Source: Sinotaia quadrata (Eukaryota > Mollusca > Gastropoda > Architaenioglossa > Viviparidae). Taken from it: DNA of 64,000 bases. Under the pieces are notes generated by a model. The model was not told the DNA's origin. It saw nothing but the letters and a program-made list of their open reading frames with translations, and did not search any database. The stretch spans positions 40,934,617 through 40,998,616 of the forward strand of contig CM054179.1 of NCBI GenBank assembly GCA_028829895.1. The letters are read 5' to 3'. Made by a program: the position numbers and the translations under genes. Each line of letters starts with the position of its first letter. The first letter of the stretch is position 1. Positions 47,877 through 62,500 of this stretch are shown piece by piece.

Positions 47877-49390
47877 TTGCTGTCACATGATTTCCACTGT
47901 CCAGTACACTTTTTTCTATTTTCATTTTTTTTTCTCCCTCAATTTTTCTGTGCCGTGATATATGAGACATATAAGGCCAAACAGTTAGCATACTTCAGAG
48001 TGATGAGTGAAACATACAGACATAGATTTCAAACGTTTAAGAGAGAACAGATTGATACATTTTTACAGGCAGCTAGTAAGCTACAGCATGTCTTGACCTG
48101 ATGGATAGAACTAGACGAAGTAGGGATTAGCAATGAGAATGACATTAGGGATCACTTTGTGATTGACAAGTTACAGTCATCATGTCTTCTCGCACTTTTA
48201 GCTTACGTTAAGGACAAAGGACCAAAGAGTTTGACAGATTGGTTAAAAGCATCTGACAGTTATAAAGGTTTTAAGAACAAACCAGTATTGTGCTTTAGCT
48301 GTGGCAAACCAGACCATATCAAATGTTATTGCCCAGGTAACATAAATGTCAACTGGTGCACCTCATTTTAATGCATACATAAATGGATATTGTTTCAGTC
48401 CTCTCTGACACTGGTTGAAGAGTAGGGTTAGTATACCCTAACCTAGTGAAGGGAAGTGACTACACTGGACAGTTCCCAACAATCACTCTAGCCAATGGTG
48501 TAAAAGATAAAGTATCCATTGTGATAGTAGACATAGCAAGTATATACATGTATGTGGACGCATTCAGGCAGTACATCTAGTAAATTGTGTTGAGTGTTAT
48601 CTGATATGTAAATATGTTCTCAATGGTGAGCACACCCAGATTTGCTCGACAATGAATGCTTACACACATGCAGGCAAGTTGCAGAGCAGGAGGCTGAAGC
48701 TAGGAGCACGTGTGAAGGTATGCATGGGTGAACCAGGAATAGTCAATGACAAGTGAGAAGATGATGCACTGATGGTGGCTACAGACTCTGGAAGGACACA
48801 TTTGAGTGTTACGGAAGTTATTCTAGCGTCTGAAAAAATGTAATCTTACTGCTTGACCAACCAAATGTTTCTGTGGACATTTTAAACTTGAATATTTTGG
48901 ACACACATTGAGACAAGGTCTCTTGTTGCCAGAGGCATCAAAAGTAAGAAAACTTGAAAAGATAGAGACCCATCTCCAAGACAAATGTTAAAACCTTTTT
49001 GGGGTTGGCTGGTTACTATAGAATAATTCATTCCTAAGTTCAGTGCCATCGCCAAACCATTCATTGGTTTGATGGGGAAAGGAAAACCTTAGAATTTTAG
49101 ATAGTGATTTGGAGCAAGATGTGTGAAGCCAGCTTTTGTTAATTTGAAAAGACTACTTGTCACAAGCTCCTGTCCTCCATTTGCCAGATTTCAATAAAGA
49201 ATTCATACTCATTACAGATACTAGCAATACAGGGCTAAGTGTTGTAGTGATGCAGAAACTCAGTGATATTCTGCATCCAGTAGCTTACTCCAGTCATATG
49301 TTGAATGCGGCTCAAAATATGTATTCTACTTCAGAGAAAGAATGTCTAGGAATTGTCTGCCAGTCCAGATATTCCAAGTCTACCTAAGTA
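47877..49390 (+). mobile_element. Degenerate Ty3/gypsy retrotransposon (gag, protease and pol remnants)
   Basis: In order: a gag region from about 47937 (YRHRFQTFKREQIDTFLQAA) broken by a TGA at 48099; a zinc knuckle CFSCGKPDHIKCYC (CX2CX4HX4C) near 48291; an aspartic-protease motif LSDTG near 48400 followed by a stop; the end of the reverse transcriptase and its connection (YFGHTLRQGLLLPEASKV, then GLAGYYR) at about 48885-49025; and the start of RNase H (LHLPDFNKEFILITDTSNTG) at 49157-49387. The reverse-transcriptase core, integrase and LTRs are not seen. Multiple stops and frameshifts show it is dead. Confidence 0.85.
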
Positions 49391-49399
49391 CAGCAGACT

Positions 49400-49655
49400 T
49401 TCACACTCCCAAAATCACATCATTTTCATGTACAGCAGATTTTTTTTAATCATGACATTTTCAAGTACAGCAGACTTATTCCCATAATCATGTCATTTTC
49501 AAGTACAGCTGATTTTCCCATAATCAGGACATTTTCAAGTACAGCAGACTTATTCTCATAATCATTTAATTTTCAAGTACAGCAGATTTTCCCATAATCG
49601 GGACATTTTCAAGTCCAGGAGATTTTCCCATAATCATATTTTCAAGTACAGCCAA
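49400..49655. repeat. ~40-bp minisatellite, about six units
   Basis: Unit core CATTTTCAAGTACAGCAGAC then TTTTCCCATAATCA, immediately after the gypsy remnant. Confidence 0.85.
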
Positions 49656-50467
49656 ACTAACACTTTTTCTTTCTACTTTCCATGTTTCAATAAATTAGTT
49701 ATGAATTTCCAACTGGATGAATTACATTTTGCCCTTGAACTGATAGTGATTAAAGATTACATAAACATTTTTATTTTCTGTCAGTCTGTAGTGACAGTTT
49801 TCATGTAGAATGTCTATACAACTGTTTGTAACATTTGCTCTTCTCATCATCTGTGTGCCAACACATGATCATAGCACTCTTGATTTTGTTTCATATAAAC
49901 ACAGATGCTTCAATTGTTTTTGCCAAAGTCAATATAATATTTAGTTTTTGAACACTTGCATATGATTTGTGAGTTGCTCACCATGTGGTTTTGTAATAAA
50001 TCAGATTGTGCATTTATGCAAATGTTTGGGGTGGGATGGTGGAACAAAAAGGTAACTACCATTTTTTTTTCTTCAAACTGTATAAAACTGCTGCAAGTTT
50101 GCTTATACACTGTGTACACCACATTCAGTTTCTTTTCAAATGCATGTTTAGACAATGTGTCATCACGTTCAATTTCTTTTTAAATGCATGTTTGTTACTG
50201 GGTACTACTATGCATGTAATCATTCTCTCATTTATTTCACTGAAACAAACCATGTTTACAACAAATAATTATAAATGCCAGTTTATTTCTTTCTTTTTTC
50301 CTTTCTTTAAAACTTGTACAAGATAGAGGCCAGCCCAAAATAAAACATGATATACATTTATTTTAAATAACCAACACTATTCTATTCAAATCCTTATCAA
50401 AAGATGAAAAGACATCACTTAATCAACATCATTATTACTGCAAGTTCAGTCTTAAATAAGTCAATTT
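49656..50467. other. Intergenic sequence and ORC2 3' UTR
   Basis: Nothing coding. A segment of about 45 bp ending AATGCATGTTT is duplicated near 50110-50190. Confidence 0.5.
50357..50362 (-). terminator. ORC2 polyadenylation signal candidate
   Basis: AATAAA on the minus strand about 105 bp after the ORC2 stop codon, a normal distance. Chance occurrence in AT-rich DNA is possible. Confidence 0.5.
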
Positions 50468-50551
50468 CTAATTGAAATCATCTTGCTCCAAAAATTCTTT
50501 CAAAGCTTGAATCTCAATTGGAACCAAAAGATATTCACCACCATCATAGTT
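50468..50551 (-). CDS. ORC2: ORC2 terminal exon
   Basis: 84 bp including the TAG stop at 50468-50470. Acceptor TTTTTCTTACAG. Encodes [14 protein letters not shown] then [13 protein letters not shown], matching the acidic C-terminus of the family. Confidence 0.93.
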   Translation of the reverse strand, partial: NYDGGEYLLVPIEIQALKEFLEQDDFN

Positions 50552-53500
50552 CTGTAAGAAAAATAATAACAATTTTATTGAGTAATTAATACAAATAAAT
50601 AAAACATTTTAAGTAATCCATAAATTATTTATTTCAAAAGAATATAATTACTTTCAGCAGAAGTGATACTAGTCCTTAAGAAGATGTGTATATGCATGTG
50701 TTCAACAAACACAATACCTAAGTGCTGAAAAAGAATATGAAATAGTGTACTGTGCATAAGGTAGTAATGTAATAAGCAGTCCAACAGAACAATTCTTTAC
50801 AATCTGTCCAATTTGCAGCAGGCAATCCAATCAGAATGCAACATAAAATGCATGAAATTTGTAAGTAGAAGACAACCAATATAAACATACTGCCAATAAA
50901 TTCTTTTTTTTTTTTTTTGTTGTAGTATTAGAATGAGCTAAACATACAAACCTAGGTGCTGATAACATTTTTCAATATTCAAATAAACTTACAAAACTTT
51001 TACCATTTCTTGGTAAATAGATAAGAACTCAATATATAAAATTGTAAATGCCAAGAAAATCAAGTTAATCAGCAATTCTGCAGAATATTTATTATTTTCT
51101 GTAACTTGTTTAGCATGTTACTGTAAATTTGATTTGTATTATACTTCTAACTTTAATAGTTGCACTTGCAGTTTTATTACAGTGCACATTTCTCCTTATA
51201 GTTAAATCTTCAAAGACAAATAATGGTTGGTTGCTTAAAAAATAATATTTGACTTTGACTGTAGCCAACCGTTTTTTTCTTTTTCTCAAATGAAGATCCA
51301 AGGGTAACTCTCGTAACTTGACCATTGCTCAGTACCTGTCTTATTTTCTTACAATTAAACCATTAAAAGTATTTGTCTTCTAGTTTTTGCTGATATCAAA
51401 ATGACAAAAAGAAAGAGATCTGCAACTCATTTAGTGGCGGCTGGTCACGTGTTGGTGTTGTCCATGCTTCTATTCCTTATTTAAATAAACAAGGATCAGC
51501 AATATTTGACTGCATAAATGCTTACTTTACGAGACCGGATAAGTTTGTGATCTCGAAATTCCACAAGTTGAGCTCTCAAAGTCTGGTCACTGTTTACTAG
51601 AAACAACTCACGGCATCTGATATAAAGATCCTGGAAAGACATTCCTGAAAATAAACAGACAATTCATTTAAAAATCAAATTAAATTCTCAACAAAGCTAA
51701 TTATCAATATTCTGGTCTGTGATTTATTTATTTATATTTGGTTTTTTTTAAAACAACTAAGGAACACAAATAAAATGATCAACAAAAAAAAAAAGTTGCA
51801 TGTTCAAAAATTAAATTATAATGATAAAACAAATAAAGATAACCCAAAACATTTTAATCTGTTTTCTTGTAATACGGTCTTGATGAAATTTAAGTAACAA
51901 ACAGTAACTTATAAGTGAACCAATAAAAGTGTGAAATACAGTCAAAAGTGGAACTGACCAATGAAGGAAGAGTTGTCAGAATTCTCTAGTTGATAATGTG
52001 CAAGAAGTTGGAAAATTTTTCGAGCATTAGGTGTCAGACTGCGCATGACGTGTGCCAAAGACTTCAAAGCCAGGCCACCAGACTGCTGCACCAGGAGTGA
52101 ATTTTCGTATGATGTCTCAGCAATATATCGATTAAATGTTGTCACATCATACCATAACCAGTTGAAGCGGCTGCATTTAGTTTGGTCCCAAACTTTTTAA
52201 AATAAAAAAATATATATATATGATAGTCAACTAAAAAAATAATCTTTAAGAACAAAGATGAAACAAGTAATACACAGGGAGCTTATTAAAAAATCATAGG
52301 GGGAAAAAAGATAATGAAGTATTTGGAAGAACCCATATGACACAAGTATAGTGATAAATTTATTATTATTATTTAAATTATTCTTGCCTTGACAAAAACA
52401 CACATATCTTGTTAAGAACAAAAGTTTGTAAGCCACAGACATTCTTTTCCATTAGACCATAATTTGAAACAAGAAAAAAAAATGAATAGCTTAAATGAGG
52501 GATGCTACACTAACCAAAATATTTTTCCTATCATACAATACTTTTACTGTAATAAAATATAATTATGGTATATTTGCATGCTTTCATTTACATAAATATG
52601 CACTTGCAGTTATAGAAAAAGTACTGAGATATAACCAATAATCAAAGATAAATAATTCGTAATAGTAAAGGTTTATACGATTACGTCTACACCACTCGAT
52701 TTATTCTCGAATGAAACTGATGTTGAAATGAAAAGGATTTATTTTCTGAAGAAACTTGCTTCAAACCTTGTTTTAAAATGCTGATAAATTAACAAACAAT
52801 TTGTCAACATCACATGAATATGAGAAAATATTTGTAAACTTGAAGAGAATTGGTTATTGGTTTTTGTTCAATACCTAATGCCTCATCAAGTGAGCTTACA
52901 GAAATACTGTGTTAAACATCAATGAAGCAATCCACTTGGCCTTTAAAATAATTATGTCATTTGATTATATGTATTTGTATAATCTATTTCTAAAGTGTAA
53001 ACTTTAAATTAGATATAAAATTATGGCTATGGGTATGAACAATATGAGCCAGTAAGAAAAAAAATTCTTTTATTTATTTATCTTTTATTTTTGATAATAA
53101 AACAATTTTATAATCATATTCTTAATTAGAGATGCTCAACAAAAAATGTCTTTTCAATGACTTTTACAGTAAAATTTGCATTCGATTTTTTCAAACTTCT
53201 TCTAATGATGATGCAGGTTTACTTTAGAAAGATAGCAGATTTTTTTTGCTCCTAGTACTAGGTAGTCCCATTGTTACCTTTTTACAGGGGACAAATGCAC
53301 TTTCACATGCATATTTACTGAACTTTATCTCACAGCAGTTTTCTTCACACTAAACCTGAACCATTTTTATATAAAAATAAAAAGCTATGTTTCGTCTTTT
53401 AAAGTATGTTCTTGCTTTTCATCTGAACTTAATTATTGTATCTGTAAACTTTTACAAAAGTACCTTAGGGTTATGTCAAAAATTTCTCATCAGGAGCGTC

Positions 53501-56500
53501 ACAGCCAAAAAAGTTAAATTTGCGTTTTCGGGTAACATTTTTAAAGAATTTTGCAATACCTGCATGGATAAGTAAGCTAAATTTCAGATTGGTCCATTAA
53601 AAAGATAACTCTGTACACTTATATGTTTTTCATAATGGTATGTTAAGAATAACACCAAAAAAAATTTAAGTTAAAAGTTTGAGACAAATTTTGGGGGTCA
53701 AATATTTTTCACAAAATCATGGGAAAAATATTTTATTTAGCATTTCAACTTCTTTCCAAAAACATGACACAATACGGGATTATTAGTCCAGCTCTGTATG
53801 TTGTATAGTTTTAGAGATATGACAATTTGCTTTTTTATGTTTTCTTTATAACAGTTACTGCTCTTTTTTGGTAAAAATTTGTTGAAATTGCCATTTTCAA
53901 CATCAAATAATTTCTTCAATGTTGTTGCTATGCCTTTGAAAAAAAAAATAGACATTAACTACATAGCAAATGATTTAATAATATGCATCCTGGATATACT
54001 TTGTTCATTAGTTGATTATGCTATGATGCCATGAATATTTCAGTTTGTTGCATTTTGTAAGCAATTTTATGAAACAAAAGCACGCTTTCCTTTGCAATTT
54101 ATAATAAACTGAAACTTCATTTCTGCATTAGGTCTGTTTTTTCTTGTTGTCTGTGAGTATGTTAATTTAAAATGTTGGACTGTTGATCAGTGTGGTTTAT
54201 ATTTTACTTGTACTGAACTTGACAAATTGCACATTCGTTACGTCTAAAAAATGATGATAGCAAATTAGGACACTAAGGTGACAATATCTCAAAAAGTATT
54301 ATAGCTATAATCATAATTTTTTCTGTACAACCTTATTTCATCAAAAAACATATTTTGAGCATAAAAAATTTCTACAATATCAAGTAGAAAGAAATGAGTG
54401 GGACTACCTCCTAGTACCCAGCAGAATACACTGGTACTTTAATTATACAAGTGAAATGACAATCATGGACAAATGATGCATGCATTATTCTGATTATGAA
54501 TGTATGTTAATACTTTTAATGGCTATGTAAATATTTTAAAAATAGATGAACAGCTTTAAATTGTTTTTAAACACTAGTGCATAAAATAAATTAATTAATA
54601 AATTAAGACATCTGGTGACATATTACGAATTTTGACAATTTGTAACAAAAAATAATTTTGAAAAAAGTATTTTTATATATCCTAAAACTAACAGTCGCTG
54701 TTGCTTTCTTAAATCAAAGACAACTCACACTTTATATTTGCAGAATAAATGCAGATAAAAATTTGTTTCCCCTTTTCTGTTTGTAGTAAAGTGGCCTTAA
54801 ATAAGCATAAATTAGACCACAGCATGTGATTTCCAGGGATCAAGATCAACAGATGGATATGAAGAAAGAATGGTGTAGCAAAAATGGACGAGCTGTGAAA
54901 CACTGAACTGGCAATACATCAACAAAATACATAGAAATATAATGACAAGAGTTCTATTTACCAAGTGGTGCATTTATGTGGTCCACTGATGCAATGAAAT
55001 GAATCCCTCGAATCTGAGCAAGTAAGCTGAGTATATTCTGGGTTTTCTCCCCTCGCAGCATTGCTCCATCAATGCTGTTACAGAGGATGAAGAAATCTTG
55101 GTGTGCTGCCAAGAAAAATTAATATTAATGTCTAAAACAAAAGTCTGAAAGCTACTTCTATAAGCCATGCAATGTGACTGAAATATAAAGAAATCTCAAG
55201 TCAAATTATTTTAAATATTTGCTCTAAAAATTTCTTGCATTTAAATCAACATTCATAGAAAATGGAGTCTTTGGTGAATAAAACATAATATTTATGCTTG
55301 TTTTTAATATGAAATTTCATAAAAGATAGGTTCTGTTCAATGGCTTTTACATTTTATCAGTTTTGTAAAAACACTTATTTACTTATAAGTTACTAGAAGA
55401 AGAAATTTGTGAATATAATCATGACTCACTTTTAGTTTCAAACAATGATTTGATGAAATCTAATTGGTCTAATGGAGAGCGGAAACTGCCCTTATGGTGA
55501 AATATGTCTTCTGTGATGCTATTCAAGATCTGTATTGGGCAAGAAATAAAATATTTAAATTTAGCTAGGATAAAGGAATCAAAGAATCATAATGAGCACA
55601 ATTAAAACCAGACACTCTTATACTCATTAAGTACATCCAACGCATACACAAAGAGAGACTGATTGCAATATTTAAATAGAAAGTGGCATGCTTGGAGCGG
55701 AGCCTCTTTATATTTGCAATTCCTTGGCACAAGAAATGCTGCTCAAAACAATTTCACTAATTTAAGACCAATTTAATATTTATTTCTGACAGATGTAATG
55801 TTGATTTTTGATGACACATTTAATGTTGATTTCTGAAGACCTACTTAATACCATTAGGATGGGTATTTTCATCGTTAAAAGAGCTGGGCTCACTCTTCCA
55901 AGCAAACAATTGTTTCAATATCTTTCTGCTGTAATGTCTTCACAGCTCTATTCAGGCTCAGATAGGCACAATGACAACTTGTCAATATGCTTTCTGTTGC
56001 ATCAATGATTACATATTTTTGCACTTTAAATGTGTTTTTCCTCATTATCACTCGACGATTCTAAGAAATCCATTTGAAACACAAAACACGAAAAACAAAG
56101 AAAACTTTATGAAAAAATTGAATGCAGCAAGGCGAAAACGTTTCAAAATGCACGTGAATCGTCATAGAAACGTTAGACTACCTGTAGAAACCGGAAGTCT
56201 CACGATATGAGAAGAAAAGAGCACTGGTTGCTACGGACGCTTTTGGATGTTTTGCCCTTTCGGTAGTAAAGAAGTTTTCAGCCGCTCTGACCCTTAAAGG
56301 GTTAATGAATGACTTGCAATTAATTTTCAGATAAAGAACTTAGTATATTTACTGTCCTGATTCAAGAGAGATTTGTTGAACAATGCAAGGTCTCAAGGAT
56401 ATATAAAGAACTTAAATCATATAGCTTCTACAGAATGAATAGAATTAAAAGTGATTACCTTGGCTCTAAGTCAGATTTCAATAAAGAAATTACCTTGGCC

Positions 56501-59500
56501 CTAAAGTCAGATTTCAATAAAGAAACTACCTTGGCTCTAAGTCAGATTTCAATAAGAAATTACCTTGGCTCTCTAAGTCAGATTTCAATAAAGAAATTAC
56601 CTTGGCTCTAAATCAGATTTCAAATAAAGAAATTACCTTGGTCTAAATCAGATTTCAATAAAGAAATTACCTCAGCATTAAAACATATTTTCTATTACGA
56701 AATTTCAACAGCTTTCATGAAATGAGAGGGGGTACAATTAGCACAACTATGAAATATAATTAGCACAACTAGGATGCACAATTAGTACATCTAGGGAGTG
56801 CAATTAGTTCAACTAGGGAGTGTATTTAGTACATCTAGGAAGTACAATTAGTACATCTAGGAAGTGCAATTAGTACATCTAGGGAGTGCAATTAGTTCAA
56901 CTAGGGAGTGCAATTAGTACATCTAGGAAGTACAATTAGTACAACTAGGGAGTGCAATTAGTACATCTAGGGAGTGCAATTAGCACAACTAGGAAGTACA
57001 ATTAGTACATCTAGGGAGTGCAATTAGTACATCTAGGGGGTGCAATTAGTACATCTAGGAAGTACAATTAGTACAACTAGGGAGTAAAATTAATACAAAC
57101 GAGAAGTACAACTAGAGAATACACTTAGTGCAAACAGGAAGTACAATTAGTACAAACAGGAAGTACATTTGGTACAAACAGGAAGTACAATTAGTACAAA
57201 CATGAAGTACAGTTAGTACAAACAGGAAGTACAATTGGTACAAACAGAATGTACAATTAGTACAAACAGAAAATACAATCAGTAAAAACAGGAAGAATAA
57301 TTAGTACAAACCAGAAGTACAATTAATACAACTAGGAAGTACAATTGGTACAAACAGAAAGTACAATTCTGAATCAATGTCTGATTAGCCATGCATATAA
57401 TTATTCTTCATTTAGAAAGTTGAAAAGGTAAATATATGCAAACCTGTTTAATGGTGAGACTTGGAAAGTATCCATTGACAACCAAATGTGAGAAGTTGGA
57501 GAGATACTCTTTCTCAAACATCTCCAAAAGCTCTCTCTTTGATCCCAGGCCATACAGGAGAAGGTTGAATCCATTGCTGGAACAAAAATACAAACTATCT
57601 TAACTTAATATTCTACCCAAATAAATCAATAAATATTTAATCTAGTTTATTCGGCTCCAAATAAATAGTGACTAAAATCGCCAGTGACTTCAACAGCAAT
57701 GGCGGATTGTATCGAGCAGTTTAGCTTTTCCATGCAGCAAAGTTGAACCAGTTTCCACTTTGCAATCTCATGCCTCATTCTGTTTGAAGACGTTAGTTGA
57801 TAAGTTAAATCAATTAGTTTCAGTTTCTGATGTATTGTTTCGTTTAAAGGACTACATTAACCAATAAATAAGAATTTTCAGGGTCTATAGGCCTAAAGTG
57901 GTATTCATCTTTGAAGGTGTTGATGGGTGAACACGGAAAATGGCTTTATGCTTGCTTTATCCATAGTGTTGTATCATTCAATAGGGAAAAGATTTATTTT
58001 CAATAGAACACATTTGGTTTATTCGTATCGTGTGTTATTTTTGATTCTTTTTATTTTGTGGTCACGTGACCACTTTTTTCTCTTCCATTACTGCATTAGC
58101 AGGGCGCAGTGTAAACAATGAGTAGATCACTAGATGGGTGCATAATCGGTTTTTTATTTTTTAGTTATAATTTTTACCCAATTTTTTTTCTTTTTAAAAT
58201 TATGTTACATACAAGTGAGTTATATTTTATTAGCTATATTTTGCAAGTTTATTTTTCCACAATAAATCTAAGAGTGAGCTGATGATGCACATACTATTAC
58301 AAGGCCTACACTACAGAATTTAACATTGACGGTGGGCGAATTCTGAAAATGACTTCATGAATATATTTTCCTTATCCAATGCTTAAGTGTTGTACCATTC
58401 AATAAGGGAAAGATTTATTTGCAATATAATGCATTTGGTTTATTCAGATAATTTTTTTAAATCTTTTTATTTTGTGGTCATATGACCATTTTATTCCCCT
58501 TCAATAGCACAGCACAGGAACACTTGTTGGGTAGACCCTATGTAGAATTTTTTAATTATGATTTTTATAAATTTTCTTTTTTATTCTGATATATACATAA
58601 GAGTTATGAACGATTGGCAAATGTCTGAGTGTGTGTACAAAATATGAAGATTTCTTTATTGTGATGAGTGCATTCTTAATATAGATCTTTCCAAACTGAA
58701 TCCAATGGTACCAAAACCATGTATCTCTGTAGCTCAATTACAAGCAAAGTTATTACAGTTTTAACATTTTTAGCAGTTTTGTCCATTTGGTGTTAACAAC
58801 TTTTTCCAACCCGAAAATGAATAAATTACTAATTTTGACTAACAGTATATTTGAAAATAACATTGCAAAGCCTCTTTAAAAAATTCAGCCATATTTGTAT
58901 TTTGGATACTACTAAAATGACAAGTCTGAACTATATTGTTTATCATTTCTTCATATTGTGGAACTTTAAAATGAGCTATTTGTACAATTTCATTTTATGG
59001 TACTTTAAAGTGAGCTATTTGTATTTTAGAGCATAGAATTTTTTGAAAAATTAAATATTAAAAAATAAATAACTTTGGTTCTAACTGAGTTACAAAAATT
59101 GATTTTAGTTCCATTGAAATCAGTAGAAAAAGATCTCTCTTATCTAATTTTAAATTATTAGTGATGGTTTTGGAAAATGTTTGGAGTGCCTACTACTTAT
59201 AAACTTCAGATGAAATATATGGCTTTAAAAACTTCTATATCCAAGGTATTCAAGTAGAAACAGTGACTGCAACTATTTAAATACATATTCAAGGTGCTAA
59301 TCTCTTCAAAGGATAGAGGTGCAACAGTAGAAATTTACTGTTTTAAAATGTTATGGTACCAATATTTTCAAATGATCTATGTTGGACTGATAAAACCATT
59401 GCCAACATTATAAAGGTCTGAAAGAAACTTTTTACAAAAAATGTTAAGTGGTGTTGTAAGACATTAAAAAAATCTCAAGTTACATGTATCACAAATTATA

Positions 59501-62500
59501 GGTACAGACAGGCAACTGAGAATCACCATAGATAACAACTCATAAAATAAAATTTAAGCATGTGATAATAAGGCTTCTGTTCCCATATATATATTACTGT
59601 GCAGTCAAAATTTTGCTAGATCTAAACAGGGAAACTCAGGAATGAAAACTAATGTGATTTTACAGATTTAAAAATTTAGTTTATTAAATAAAATCATACA
59701 AAACTCACAAAAGTTAAGAGCATGAAAGAAAAGAACCTTAAATTTGTCACAGTTCAGATGCTGAATGGCTGTTCTAATAAAAGAGATTTTAACCGAAAGT
59801 TGCTATCTTTAACTTTTGGTTGAGGTGTTTTTTTCATTTTTTAAAAACATTTTCGTATTCTCTTAAGGTCACTTTCTTTATGATTTTCTGACATATTCAC
59901 TCATTAATTATGGAAGAAAAATAAGAGACAAAGTAAAAAATAAGGCACACAAACAATTTGGTGATACAAACTTTGTTTTGAAGCTGAGCAACACAGAAAA
60001 AGAAGGAAGAGAAAGTGATAATATGCAAATAAGCTGAGCCAAAACAGATGTTTGGAAGTAATCTTTATCAATGTCTGAATGAAAACCATGCATATTCAAA
60101 AATGCAGATAATGAAATTGTGCACAAGAGTCTACCATATGCCATAACCACAAACCACGAGAGCACACTTAAAAAAGTTTATCACATCAGCCTAAACAATA
60201 TCAGCATTGACACACCCAACTGTTTATTTAGTGTTAAGGGTTTTTTTAAAAAATGCTGTTCTTCTAAGAAAAATTGGCAAAATTATTTTTGAAAAGCTGA
60301 TAAGCAAGGTTGCTACTTTTATGCTTGCAATTTATTTTACTCTCTTTTAATTATATTGGACTGAATGATTGTATTTATAGCCAATAAATTATTTGATGTG
60401 ATTTTTTGTTGAGTTAGGCAATTATGTAATGTTTGACCCTTTTGCTTACCACATATTGTACATCCAGCTACGAAAAAGTTTATGATGCTTGTCACAAAGG
60501 CTTTTTTGCAACTTGCTGTGGCTTGTCACTGTCTTCTGGAGGATATCTCGTAAAACCTCAATATCCATTTGTGGTAACTCTAAGCGTGACATAGTGCGGT
60601 CAGATGTCACCCCTGGGGCAGCATGAAGATCAAAGTATTCCTCAACATTTCTTGTCTGGAATACCAACCAAAATTAAATTTTAAATTAAAAAGATTCTAG
60701 TCAGGCTTTAATTTAAAAGTTTTATGTAGAAAGAACATAGAATAGCTTAAACATCCAGTGTTTGTTTACAATCATACAAGAATACACAGAACTGTTAAAA
60801 TATCCAATGTTTGTTTACAATCATACAGGAATACACAGAATAGCCAAATATCCAGTGCTTGTTTACAATCATACAGGAATACACAGAATAGCCAAATATC
60901 CAGTGCTTGTTTACAATCATACAGGAATACACGGAGTAGCTAAAATATCCAGTGTTTGTTTACAATCATACAGGAATACACAGAATAGCTAAAACATCCA
61001 GCGTGTTTACAATCATACAGGAATACACAGAATAGCTAAAACATCCAATATCTGTTTACAAACATGCAGTAATACACAGAATTGCTAAATATCTAGTATC
61101 TAGACAAAATGTTTCAATTAAAAAAAGAAGGTAAATGTCATAATCTAAAGTCTTTTAGCAATCATAAACATTCACCAATATGTAGAAAATTTAAATAATG
61201 AAAAATACAATAAATGCGTAAGAAAAATGCATTTTCTAACTGCTTCAATAGTTTGTCTGCCTTTGCCCACTTTTGCAACATCTTCTTCACTGTCAGCATC
61301 ACTGGTTGTTTCATCAATACTATCATCAGAGGACTGGTCTGTCAAAAAGAAAATATGAGACAAGGAAGATGAACAAAAACAGAAAATATTAACTATGTTA
61401 GAAGAGTAACATACTATTAATTAACAACCACAAACATAAAAAAAGCTAAGTGTAAACAATGTTTTCTGTTAGGGTTGCTTTTTCAAAATCAAACGTTTTA
61501 TAATCCAACAAAAATAATTATTAAGCACCAAATTGAAAATATATCTGTAGAAAAGAATTTAATGAATTTAATAAATCAATATATTCCTGCTTTGAATTCT
61601 TCTCTAAAATTTTGATTTATATAAAACAATAGCAAAATTTACCAAAAATCAAATGTCAAAAGCAGAAAATTTCAGTTTTTTAAAATTATTTTGCATTGTT
61701 CATATCATGCCAGTGCATATTAATTTAACTTCTGAATGTGTAATTATTCATGCCAGTAAATATACATTTTATGTAACCTCTGAATGTATATCATTCATGC
61801 AATTATACTTGTGTTTTATGTAACCTCTGAATGTGTAATCAGTCCTGCCAGGACATTCTCAGTACAAATGTATCATTTTGTGATATAAAGTGCAAAAAAT
61901 AAAGTGGATTAGATCTAATTATTTTGTGTTAAAGTGTACAACAGATCCTAATGCTCACACACACACACACAAAGAAAAGATAAAAATTATAAAAATTTTG
62001 ACATTATAGGAGTTTGAAACATATAAAAAGCATGTTTCTGTTGAAAACTTGGAAAGTAAAGTTGGTATCTGTTCAGCCAGAATTTTTCTTAAAAAAATAA
62101 TCAATATACTTATCTCATTACAATGAATTCATTTTCTAAATTATTAACAGGATTCATATTTATGTAAAATGGGGTATAAGGCTATAACTTAGTAATGTGG
62201 AAACATTTGGCTCACAGTGACAAAAATATCAACCATTATAAAAGTTTTATTTGTTTAAACTAAAAATAAAACAGACTAAGTTATTATGCTGCAAAGATAA
62301 TGTTAAGTAATAAACAAAGTATCTATTTATTATGTTTTTATTAATACATAACAAGCTTAATCGCGATGTTTATATTCTTGAATGTAATTCAGAGGCTTTT
62401 CTACCCTTACTAGCTCAGGTTTAAAACATACAACCCAACCCAGCTCTGTGAAATAAAATGCAAAAGAAACCAATTCACATCCCCACCACCTTTCATCCTC

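Noticed and set aside
48882..49064. Minus-strand 60-codon reading frame
   Set aside because: It lies antisense to the recognisable gypsy reverse-transcriptase connection region on the plus strand.
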